A stretch of DNA of 17,155 nt, from assembly GCA_934462945.1 (NCBI GenBank), contig CAKSJF010000050.1, positions 1 to 17,155 of the forward strand, in the 5' to 3' direction. The number at the start of each line of letters is the position of its first letter. Positions within the stretch are counted from its first letter, which is position 1. Made by a program: the position numbers and the translations under genes. Under the pieces are notes generated by a model. The model did no database searches. It worked only from the letters and a program-made list of their open reading frames with translations, and was not told the DNA's origin. Origin of the DNA: an uncultured Clostridia bacterium (GTDB lineage: Bacteria; Bacillota; Clostridia; UBA1381). Below, one piece after another: positions 6,890 to 15,400 of the stretch.

Positions 6890-9800
6890 ATGAAAAAGAA
6901 AGTATCTGTCTTGTTGTCAGCGGCGCTGTTAGTTTTGCAGCTGCCGCATGCAGCGGCAGGAGTTGAGCCGGAGAATCTGACCGATACAGAAATACCAAGG
7001 AAAAATGCAAATCTTGTTGATCCGACTGTGCAGGATGGCTTTACATATTTATGTATCAATAATAATTCAACGCTTTCCTATCAGATTAATGCGGCGGACG
7101 GAACAGTTTCCTGGTATGTTCCGGATACATATGAAAAATTTTTGCTGAACAAGAATCCGTCAGAATTTGGCTTTGAGGGATTTGAGTTAAGTCCGCCGCG
7201 GGATCAGGTGCATCCTTTTTCCTTTACCGCAGAAAGCGGAAAAACCTATGTAATTCAGGCGCGGTTAAGAAATAATTCTGAAAGCGGAATCATTCCGTAT
7301 ATCGGTGCGTCTATGAACAATTCCTGGTCATCGGGAACGGTGATCGGAACAAACGAATATCAGAAAACCGGAATGGCGCTGGATCGGGATGGATGGCAGG
7401 ATTTTAAATGCAGCATCACGCTGCCGGAAAATTATGTGGAAAACACATCAAACGGTGTCTATGCAAACAGGGTGTATCTTGGACTGGGACAGGAAATGGA
7501 AAAGGGGACAGGCTTTCTGGTGGATGTATCCGGCAAGGATTCATTCTATTTTGCAGAGGAGCAGGCATATCAGCTTAATCTTCTGACAGATGGAAAAACA
7601 CTTTATGAGGGTGGCGGCGAGCTTACGCTTACGGCAGAACTGAAAAATCAGATCGGTATTTCGGGAGGACTTTCTCAGGAGTTTGACTGGTATGCTCTAA
7701 AGGGTGACAGAAGCGGATTTGCAAGCGGAATTCAACTGACAGAAACAGACGGAAGCAAAACGGTTTGTGTGACCTGGAACGATACGCTTCCGGAGGGAGA
7801 CTATCTGATTGCGGCAAGGGCGAAAAAATATGATATGGTTCGCACATTCCGGTTTACGATTGCAAAAGAAAGCCTGGAGGATGCAATTAATACGATTCCG
7901 GAAAATATCATTCCGGACACCTCCAAGGAAATGGGCGAAAAATATTTACAGTATAATGCCAGTCAGGTTTCAAGGACTTATCCGGTGGTGGATGGAAAGC
8001 AATGCTTGGAATTTTCTGCAAAGGATCAGAATCTTGCCTTTACTCCGGACACGGAATCCGGCTATTTTGGAGGATTTGCAATAAATACCCCAAGCAAACC
8101 GCTTGCTTTTCAGGCAGAAGCCGGAAAAACCTATGTAATTCGTGCCAACGTAAAAAAGGTGCCGGAACGCGGAGAAAGCCGTTTTGGCGCTGCAATGAAT
8201 GATACCTGGAAAGTTTCGAACGTCATTAAAACAAACGAATATCCGGAGGGCATGCTCTTGACGGATGCCTGGCAGGATTTTTCTGCAACTCTGACTCTTC
8301 CGAAAAACTATAACTCGTCAGCAATGGGAAAATATGCAGATGAGGTTTATTTTGGATTGGCAACCGGAACGGTAAATGGTGGTTTTTATGTGGATATATC
8401 GGAAAAAGATTCCATCTATTTTGCAGAGGAGAAACCAGTTTTGGTACGTCTTTCGTGTGAAAAAAGGGATCAGCTTTCTGCCGGAGATGTGATTGAAATC
8501 CAGGCGACTGTATCCAATCAGATTGGAATCGGCGGAACACTTTCCCAGGAGCTTTCCTGGTACTGTCTGAACGATGACCATACGGAAACGGTGCAGGGAG
8601 TGGAAATTGTTCCGACGGAAAATGGTGCAGTGTTAAGGGTGAACCGGACGGACGGTCTTGATCAAGGACTGACTGTAGTGGCTGTTTCTAAACAATACGG
8701 CTTGGTTTCGGAAATCAGTCCGCTCAAAGCAGGGCATAAAAGATTCTATGTTTCACCGGATGGCGATGATGCCGCGGCAGGAACAAAAAACAATCCTCTT
8801 AAAACGCTTGCCGGCGCACGCGATCGGATTCGTGTATATCGCAGCCAGGACGACACCTCTGCGATTGAAGTGATTTTTTCTGAAGGTGTTTATCGTTTTT
8901 CGGAAACAGTCAGCTTTTCTGCGAAGGATTCCGGAACAGAGACTGCTCCGGTGATATATCGTGCGGCAGATGGGGAAAGAGTCGTTTTTTCCGGTGCAGT
9001 GGAATTGGATTTATCAAATGCAGAGTTGGTCAGCGATCCGGAGATTTTAGAAAGGCTTCCGGAATCAGCGCGCGGAAAAACGGTAGTGACAGCTATATCC
9101 GATTTCCCTTACCGGATTGATCAAAATGAACTTGCACCCACAGCGCAGCAGCTATGCGGATATTGGGAGTATCCGGAGCTTTATGCGGACGGAAAGGCGC
9201 AAACGCTTGCCCAATGGCCGAACGGAGAGGCAAATTATGCGACCTGGACTTATCAGTCCGATACGGCATTTGGTTATAGTGATCAGGCGCCGGATCGTTG
9301 GGTGAATGCGGCTGACTGGTGGGTTGGCGGCTATCTGATGTGGGATTATCAGTATATCCGTCTGCCTGGAAAGAGTGTGAATCCGGAGAACCGGACGATT
9401 CAGGTAGAAACAGACTCCATTTTTTATCCGAAAGAGGGACGGAAAGATCTGACGCATCGATGGAAGGCGTTTAACCTTTTAGAGGAGCTGGATGTGCCGG
9501 GAGAATGGTATCTGGACACAGACAGCATGAAGCTATACTATTATCCTCCGGAGGACGTTGGAAATTGCAGTTTTGAAATGTCAGCTTTAAAAAATTCCAT
9601 GATTCGTATGCAAAATACCGATTACGTCACCTTTAGAGGAATCGAATTTACCAAAACGCGCGGAAATGGAATTGATTTGGTTGATGTTGAGCATGTTATG
9701 GTGCAGGATTGCGCCTTTACGGATATTGGGGTAAATGCGATTGATATGAGCGGCTCCAAGCAGGCAGAAACCGATCGGGATTACTGGCAAAGGCAAGATA

Positions 9801-11347
9801 TTGACGCAGCATACAATTGTGAGATTTCTGATTGTACTTTTTACGAAATCGGCGGACATGCGGTAATTTTAGACGGCGGAAACGTCGATACACTAAGACC
9901 GGGCAGGAATGTTATAAAAAACAGCTTTTTTAGCCGATGTGCGCAAAAAATCAGGAATTATGACACGATTTTGATACATGGCTGCGGAAACGAGGTAACT
10001 CATAACAGTATTAGCCGGACACCGTTTCAGGCAATCCGTTTTTATGGAAATGATCATAAAATTTCCTATAATGAAATTTATCATGTGCGCCAGGAATCGG
10101 ATGATACCGGAGCGATCTATTGCGGCAGAAACAGCGTCCAGCGCGGAACGGTGATTTCCTATAATTATTTGCACGACCTTTTAAGCACACAGGAGCTGAA
10201 CTTTAAACATCTTCCGGCGATTTATCTGGATGACGGACAATGCGGAATCACCGCTGAGTATAACATCATTCAGAATGCGGAATTTGACATTTATACCAAC
10301 GGAACAGATCATCTCTACCAAAAGAACATCATAGCGGATATGGCGCAGAAGCACTGGTATTTTAAAACGAGATTTCTTTCGAATGCTGCTGCGTGCAATT
10401 CGAATACCGAGCAAAGCAAATTTGCCGGATATATTGCCAATCCGGAGCTTTACTATCAGGCATATCCGAATCTGAAAACAATTGTGGAGAGCGACAGTCT
10501 GGCAGGAACCTATGCAGTCAGCTTATATGCGCTGAATCAAATCCGGAATAATCTATGTGTCCGAGCAGGTTCGAATGAGGTTGGCCCTTATGTGAAAAAT
10601 ATTAGCGGAAATCAGGAGCTTGATGCCTTTTATGACTTTGTTGATCCGGAGCATCTGGATTATCGCATAAAAAACAGCTCAGCATATGCTGATATGGGGG
10701 TATTAACAGAAGATTTTGATTTGGAACAGATTGGTGTGGTTAGCGATAATCGGCTGACGGAACAGCCGGTCAGACTGTTATCACCCGGAGCAGGGGAAAA
10801 AATTTCTGCAAATCAGTTCCATTTTACCTGGTATGAAACACCCGGCGCAACCACATATACCATTGAAGTGGCAAGGGACGCAGAGTTTTTGAATGTTGTT
10901 ACCGAGCAGGAAGTGTTCTATGCCTATGCGGATTTAGAGCTGCCAAATCCGGATGGCAGTGAATATTTCTGGAGGGTAACGGCACATAATAAGTCCAGAG
11001 AATTTTCTTCTGACTGGCAAAGCGAAACGAGAAGCTTTCAAAACGGAGAAAAGCTTACAGCTGAGGCAGAGCTTTCGGAGGATGGAACGCTTAGTCTGAC
11101 ATTGACCAACCACTATTCCAAGGATGGGATGAAGGTCTGGAGTTATTTGGCGGAATATGACGGGAACGGTTCGCTTTTAGCGGCACAGTTGACGGTAAAT
11201 TATTTATCATATCAGATACCGATGAATGTAACCGGCGTGAAACCGCGCCTGAAATATCCGGAGCAGGCAAAAACAGTTCTTTTGTATTGCTGGGATGAGG
11301 CACAAAAACCATATATCACACCAAAGCTTTTGCGTTCTGCTGTGTAA
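6890..11347 (+). CDS. Exported right-handed beta-helix protein with duplicated N-terminal module and FnIII-like domain
   Basis: This 1485-residue protein has a signal peptide (MKKKVSV..., cleavage near residue 23). Two copies of a roughly 290-residue module follow (about 40-325 and 335-610), each with a sugar-binding-like part (GKTYVI, WQDF, FYFAEE or IYFAEE) and an Ig-like part (NQIGI, LSQE). A right-handed parallel beta-helix runs from about 617 (RFYVSPDGDDAAAGT) to about 1270, with repeats such as YVTFRGIEFTKTRGNGIDL. LYADGKAQTLAQWPNGE resembles GH141-like and other beta-helix glycosidases, so a glycosidase or polysaccharide lyase is likely but the reaction is unknown. An FnIII-like domain covers about 1290-1385. 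The last 100 residues, ending near VLLYCWDEAQKPYITPKLL, resemble a small domain common at the ends of exported Clostridia proteins. No SLH module is seen, so it may be secreted. No clear terminator follows; transcripts may read into the AraC gene. Confidence 0.8.
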   Translation: MKKKVSVLLSAALLVLQLPHAAAGVEPENLTDTEIPRKNANLVDPTVQDGFTYLCINNNSTLSYQINAADGTVSWYVPDTYEKFLLNKNPSEFGFEGFELSPPRDQVHPFSFTAESGKTYVIQARLRNNSESGIIPYIGASMNNSWSSGTVIGTNEYQKTGMALDRDGWQDFKCSITLPENYVENTSNGVYANRVYLGLGQEMEKGTGFLVDVSGKDSFYFAEEQAYQLNLLTDGKTLYEGGGELTLTAELKNQIGISGGLSQEFDWYALKGDRSGFASGIQLTETDGSKTVCVTWNDTLPEGDYLIAARAKKYDMVRTFRFTIAKESLEDAINTIPENIIPDTSKEMGEKYLQYNASQVSRTYPVVDGKQCLEFSAKDQNLAFTPDTESGYFGGFAINTPSKPLAFQAEAGKTYVIRANVKKVPERGESRFGAAMNDTWKVSNVIKTNEYPEGMLLTDAWQDFSATLTLPKNYNSSAMGKYADEVYFGLATGTVNGGFYVDISEKDSIYFAEEKPVLVRLSCEKRDQLSAGDVIEIQATVSNQIGIGGTLSQELSWYCLNDDHTETVQGVEIVPTENGAVLRVNRTDGLDQGLTVVAVSKQYGLVSEISPLKAGHKRFYVSPDGDDAAAGTKNNPLKTLAGARDRIRVYRSQDDTSAIEVIFSEGVYRFSETVSFSAKDSGTETAPVIYRAADGERVVFSGAVELDLSNAELVSDPEILERLPESARGKTVVTAISDFPYRIDQNELAPTAQQLCGYWEYPELYADGKAQTLAQWPNGEANYATWTYQSDTAFGYSDQAPDRWVNAADWWVGGYLMWDYQYIRLPGKSVNPENRTIQVETDSIFYPKEGRKDLTHRWKAFNLLEELDVPGEWYLDTDSMKLYYYPPEDVGNCSFEMSALKNSMIRMQNTDYVTFRGIEFTKTRGNGIDLVDVEHVMVQDCAFTDIGVNAIDMSGSKQAETDRDYWQRQDIDAAYNCEISDCTFYEIGGHAVILDGGNVDTLRPGRNVIKNSFFSRCAQKIRNYDTILIHGCGNEVTHNSISRTPFQAIRFYGNDHKISYNEIYHVRQESDDTGAIYCGRNSVQRGTVISYNYLHDLLSTQELNFKHLPAIYLDDGQCGITAEYNIIQNAEFDIYTNGTDHLYQKNIIADMAQKHWYFKTRFLSNAAACNSNTEQSKFAGYIANPELYYQAYPNLKTIVESDSLAGTYAVSLYALNQIRNNLCVRAGSNEVGPYVKNISGNQELDAFYDFVDPEHLDYRIKNSSAYADMGVLTEDFDLEQIGVVSDNRLTEQPVRLLSPGAGEKISANQFHFTWYETPGATTYTIEVARDAEFLNVVTEQEVFYAYADLELPNPDGSEYFWRVTAHNKSREFSSDWQSETRSFQNGEKLTAEAELSEDGTLSLTLTNHYSKDGMKVWSYLAEYDGNGSLLAAQLTVNYLSYQIPMNVTGVKPRLKYPEQAKTVLLYCWDEAQKPYITPKLLRSAV
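7010..7855 (+). repeat. Internal module copy A of the beta-helix protein
   Basis: This is the first copy of the duplicated N-terminal module. It shares with copy B the protein motifs AESGKTYVI, NTNEY-like, DGWQDF, ENY...YANRVYLGL and NQIGISGGLSQE. A 19-nt stretch is identical at DNA level (7238-7256 in this copy). Boundaries are approximate. Confidence 0.8.
7900..8730 (+). repeat. Internal module copy B of the beta-helix protein
   Basis: This is the second copy, offset by about 885 nt (295 codons). Matching motifs are AEAGKTYVI, KTNEY, DAWQDF, KNY...YADEVYFGL and NQIGIGGTLSQE. The identical 19-nt stretch lies at 8123-8141. Overall protein identity looks moderate, so the duplication is old and the shared stretches are probably under constraint. 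Confidence 0.8.
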
Positions 11348-11363
11348 ATTCTTTGTAAAGCAT

Positions 11364-11384
11364 GGCTGAAATACTTTGACAGCC
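11364..11384 (+). promoter_or_regulatory. Small inverted repeat across the -35 of the AraC promoter
   Basis: GGCTG (11364-11368) and CAGCC (11380-11384) flank AAATACTTTGA and overlap the -35 hexamer. No T-run follows, so this is not a terminator. ATACTTT (11371-11377) matches one arm of the shared 19-bp element. It may be an autoregulatory site, but the repeat is short. Confidence 0.3.
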
Positions 11385-11404
11385 GGGAAAAAATATGCTA
11401 TACT
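11376..11404 (+). promoter_or_regulatory. Consensus sigma-A promoter of the AraC gene
   Basis: TTGACA (11376-11381) and TATACT (11399-11404) are spaced by 17 nt, with TGC just before the -10 as an extended element. The start of transcription would be near 11411, about 32 nt before the ATG. The near-perfect hexamers suggest steady expression unless repressed. Confidence 0.85.
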
Positions 11405-11442
11405 AAAGGTAAGCTATTCTTTCAGGTAAGGAGGCGCAGAGG

Positions 11443-12336
11443 ATGAAATGTTTTTCAATCCAGGATGGTGTTAACGGACGGGATGATCTGGAAATCAAAT
11501 ATATTGAATATGGATGTGATGAGCCGGAGCATACGCACGGAGCAATTGAACTTTGCTATGTGGTATCCGGCAGCGGAGAGCATGTTTTAGACGGCCGAAG
11601 TATCCGGGCAGGGCGCGGAACGCTGATTCTTTTAGACTATCAGTGTGTGCATAGCATTCACATGTGGGAAAGTATTAAATACTATAATGTTTTGCTGCAG
11701 CCGTCGTTTTTTTCAGAGCAATACAAATCCGGCATGAGTCTGCAAGAGCTTTTAAAGGAGAGATATGGCTATACTATGACAGGCGGATGTCTTTTTGCAG
11801 ATTTTCATGGCGGTGAGGAGTCGCAGAGAATTGAGGATATGCTGTTTTCTATGCTGGAGGAAAGCGTGCAGAGAAAAAAACGTTTTGAATCACTTATTGC
11901 CTGCCTTCTGGATGAGCTTGTAAATTTATTATTACGAAAGCTGGATGAGCAGACACAGCTGGAGGAGGATCCTCTCTTATCTGAGGCGATTGCATATATC
12001 AGCGAAAATTGTGCTGAGGCGCTTCGGCTGGAGGATGTTGCAAAACGCTTCAATTATGCACCGAAATATTTCAGCAGCAAATTAAAGGAATACAGCGGGC
12101 TGAGTTTTAAGCAGCTGCTGCTCCGGAAACGGTTGAGCAATGTGATTTTTAATTTGTGGAAAACAGATCAGTCCATTGACGAAATTATTCATATTTGCGG
12201 CTTTACAAACAAGACCTATTTTTATGAAACCTTTGAAAAGGTTTACGGCGTAAAACCTAAGTTTATCCGGGAGTATCGGAAGAACTACCAGAAATATCTG
12301 GAGCTGAAGCTTACCAATCAAAAAATGCTAAAGTGA
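11443..12336 (+). CDS. AraC-family transcriptional regulator with N-terminal cupin domain
   Basis: This 297-residue regulator has the normal two-domain AraC layout. The N-terminal cupin-like sensor holds a HTH motif (His30/His32), ELCYVVSGSGEHVLDG and the LLDYQCVHSI strand. Such domains commonly bind sugars. The C-terminal DNA-binding domain (about 178-290) has a first helix-turn-helix at LEDVAKRFNYAPKYFSSKL (196 on) and a second at SIDEIIHICGFTNKTYFYET (244 on), followed by the family's YGVKPKFIREYRK ending. AAGGAGG at 11428-11434 lies 8 nt before the ATG. The gene has its own promoter and sits between two surface-protein genes that share an upstream element; one copy overlaps this gene's stop codon. 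It is the natural candidate to control both, probably in response to a glycan breakdown product. The ligand cannot be read from sequence. Confidence 0.96.
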   Translation: MKCFSIQDGVNGRDDLEIKYIEYGCDEPEHTHGAIELCYVVSGSGEHVLDGRSIRAGRGTLILLDYQCVHSIHMWESIKYYNVLLQPSFFSEQYKSGMSLQELLKERYGYTMTGGCLFADFHGGEESQRIEDMLFSMLEESVQRKKRFESLIACLLDELVNLLLRKLDEQTQLEEDPLLSEAIAYISENCAEALRLEDVAKRFNYAPKYFSSKLKEYSGLSFKQLLLRKRLSNVIFNLWKTDQSIDEIIHICGFTNKTYFYETFEKVYGVKPKFIREYRKNYQKYLELKLTNQKMLK

Positions 12337-12344
12337 TACTTTTA
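12326..12344 (+). promoter_or_regulatory. Shared upstream regulatory element, copy 2 (putative operator)
   Basis: TGCTAAAGTGATACTTTTA is identical to 6751-6769. It covers the last codons and the stop codon of the AraC gene (TGA at 12334-12336). It ends 71 nt before the -10 of the SLH gene promoter, the same distance as copy 1. The companion motif TTATTCTGAT lies at 12381-12390, here downstream rather than directly upstream. Confidence 0.7.
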
Positions 12345-12391
12345 CGAAGAAACAAGCCTAAAAAGCAATGAAAAAAAGAGTTATTCTGATA

Positions 12392-12420
12392 TTGTGCAAC
12401 AATACCAATTATGATATGAT
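12392..12420 (+). promoter_or_regulatory. Sigma-A-type promoter with extended -10 for the SLH protein gene
   Basis: TTGTGC (12392-12397) and TATGAT (12415-12420) are 17 nt apart, with TGA before the -10 (12412-12414). The core ATTATGnTATnAT is shared with the promoter at 6834-6845. As there, the -35 is weak. The start would fall near 12427, inside the right arm of the inverted repeat. Confidence 0.7.
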
Positions 12421-12444
12421 TATTATAGTTGGTATTGTTTTTTT
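12398..12444 (+). terminator. Probable terminator of the AraC gene, with the next promoter's -10 in its loop
   Basis: AACAATACCAA (12398-12408) and TTGGTATTGTT (12429-12439) form a perfect 11-bp inverted repeat with a 20-nt loop, followed by seven T (12438-12444). The stem has only three G-C pairs and the loop is long, so it is a weak terminator. It lies 61 nt after the AraC stop. The -10 box of the following gene is in the loop, so the repeat could instead be, or also be, a repressor site. Confidence 0.55.
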
Positions 12445-12475
12445 ATACAATAGTTTAAAAGCGAGAGGATGAGTT

Positions 12476-15400
12476 ATGACTATGAAGAAAAAGCGTGTGC
12501 TTGCAGCTGCCATCACAGTGTTTTCTCTGCTTGCGCAGAGCGCCGGAGCGGAAATCAGCAAAATTTCCTACGATGATCAAAACGGAGAGTGGCGTATTTT
12601 AGGAAGCTTCCCGAATGCGGGCAAAAGAAAAGCCGCACTCGAAATTTTGAAGCCCGGAAAAACTGTGAATGATCCGGATGCGTATGCTTATGCAGCAGAA
12701 ATCCCCGTAAATGCCTATGGCGCATTTGATGCAAATTTCCATTTTAACGGAGAAAGCGGAGAATATCTGTTCCGTCTGGGCGCCGGCGGCAATATTTTTG
12801 AAAAAATGTATGTCTTTTTAAACCGGCAGGACGCACAGGATTATTTGCAGAGAGTGAATGCGGTGCAGTCGGCATCAGAGCTTCAGAGCCTGTTTGAGGA
12901 AAACTACGGAAAGCTGAAAAATATTTGTTCTCTTGAGGTTTTGCCGGAGCAAAAGGAAACAATCTATGGCTCAATTTATGAAAGCATTCCAAAGGGCGGG
13001 TTTAAAAGCTTTGAGGATTTTAAAAAGAGTGTTGCCGAGGTTGGACTTTTATATGAATTTTTAAACGAAACGCAAAATCCGGTTGAAAAACTGGAAAAGC
13101 TGTTTGATTATTTTAGCGAGGATACACTCCCGGCAGTGGATGCCTGGAAAAACACAGAACTGACAAGCGCTGCGCAGAAAAAGAAAATTGCCGGGGATTT
13201 ACAGAAAAAAAAGCCATCCTCTCTTGCAGCCTTAGAGAATCAGTTTGCAGAGACAACCGTGCTGACGCTTTTGAATGAAGTACCGTCTAAGGGAAAAGAA
13301 ATCACACTGCTTCAAACTGTACATAGTCTGATTGGTGCGGCTCGGTATGATGAGTTTGCAAAGCTTTCAGAGGCACAGAAAGTCCGCGTTTTGTCGAATA
13401 TGTCATCTTCCGGTTATTCCAGTGTATCGGCATATGCAGCTGCCTTTGATCAGGCGGTTAAGGCTTATCAGAACGATTCACAGGGCGGAAAAAATCCGGG
13501 TTCATCCTCCGGCAAAGGATCGGGAGGAAGTTCAGGCTTTGTGGTTACAAAACCGACCGACCAGTCCGGAAATCAAAATCCCGGCACAAGCACAGACGAG
13601 AATATACCTTTCACAGATATGGACGCATTTTTGTGGGCAAACCCGGCAGTAGAAAAGCTTCGCCGGAGTAAGATTGTTTCCGGAAAAGGTGATGGACTGT
13701 TTGCTCCTGCCGATCTGGTAACCAGAGAGGAATTTACGGCAATGATTCTCCGGGCGCTCGGCATGGAGGATCAGACAGCGGCTTATGACGGTTTTTCAGA
13801 TGTAAAACCGCAGGATTGGTTCTATCATTCCGTATCTGCTGCAAATGCACGCGGCATTATCAGCGGCATTTCGGAAACAGAATTTGGAGCAGGACTTTCG
13901 ATCACGCGTCAGGATGCTGTATTAATCTGCAAGAATGCAGCGGAAAAGGCAGGCGCAGAGTTCGTCTTTAAGGAAGAAGCCTACCATAGCGCAGATTATG
14001 CAACAGACTGGAATGCGTTTGAGGATCTGGACACTGTTTCAGACTATGCAAGGGATGCAGTTTACGACATGCAGCGCGCCGGAATTGTCAGCGGAAAGAC
14101 GGAAAAAGAATTCGTTCCGATGGATCATATGACAAGAGCTGAGGCAGCAGTTCTGATTGATAAGATGATGTCCTTTGTGGACGCATCGAAAACGCAGGAG
14201 GATGACCGTGACAGCGGTATGCTCGATATGCTGAACGTTCTTGGCATGTATGACGGAAAGAAAACAGGACTGGATCAGGAATTAACCCGGGAAGAAACAG
14301 CAGCGCTCTTATGCGGACTTTTGAAGCTTCCGAAAACCGGCACGTGTCCATACACCGACTGCACACAGGCAGATGAGGCTGCCATTGGCACGGTCAGTGC
14401 AAAGGGACTTCTTACAGGAGAGGGAGAGCTGTTTTCTCCCAATCATGTCATTTCCTATGAGGATGCTGTCAAAACAGCTGTGCTTGCATTAGGTGCAGGA
14501 AAAGCGGCGGAGCAGGGAAAAGGGTATTTAAGCATTGCCTCGGAAAAGGGCGCATTAAAGGGTGTTGAAAAAAGCTCTGGCGGTTCCATCACCAAGCGAA
14601 ATTTTTTGAGAATGTATTATAATATTCTGAACGAAAAGGTATATACAGAAGAATTTGACGGCGAAAAGCATAACTATGATGAAAGCAAGGAACAAACACT
14701 TTTAAGCTATTATCATGATATTTATTACGAAAAGGACGGCAGCGTAACTGCAAATGCGCGTGCCGGCGTGATGGGTGAGGAGGCTGCCGGGGAGGGTAAT
14801 CTCAAAATCGGAAATGTCGTTTTTGAAAATCCGAACCCGGATTATGACAGCTATATCGGCAGAAATGTGGAATATTATTATCGGGATACAGACGGCGGCT
14901 ATGCGCTGGTATATCTGAATACAAAAAAGCGTACCGAAATTCTGACAATTAACTCTGATCAGATTGATGAATTTAAGGACATGACCTACTATTATTATCA
15001 AGATGACGGAGACAGCAAAACCACGCGCAAAAAGATTACCAATAAGGTGAATGTTGTGTATAACACAGAAACCCTGTTTGATTTCACCGATCAGGAATTG
15101 AATCCGAAATCCGGTACAGTCACCCTGGTGGATGCAGACGGAAACGGTGTGTACGACCAAAACGATACCGTTATTATTAACGCATATAAGAATATTGTTG
15201 TTGGCAGTGTGAATCAATCCAAAGAGATTATTTACGATAAATATACCACTGCAAATAACGACTACACCTTAGATCTTTCCAAAATTGAGGATTATGAAAT
15301 TCATGATAAGCATGGAGATCAGTTCGGACTTCCAGAGCTTCGCGAGTGGGATGTTTTAGCGGCAATCATAAGTCCTAGCGGTGATTATGCAAAGCTGACC

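Noticed and set aside
6751..12344. The two 19-mers as ends of a mobile element or direct repeats from an insertion
   Set aside because: The 5.6-kb interval contains no transposase or recombinase, and the copies share exact promoter register, which fits operators better than insertion footprints.
14702..15217. 171-codon open frame on the - strand
   Set aside because: It lies wholly inside the SLH protein gene, its product has a low-complexity Ile/Val/His-rich make-up typical of a reverse-strand shadow, and no ribosome site or promoter is seen.
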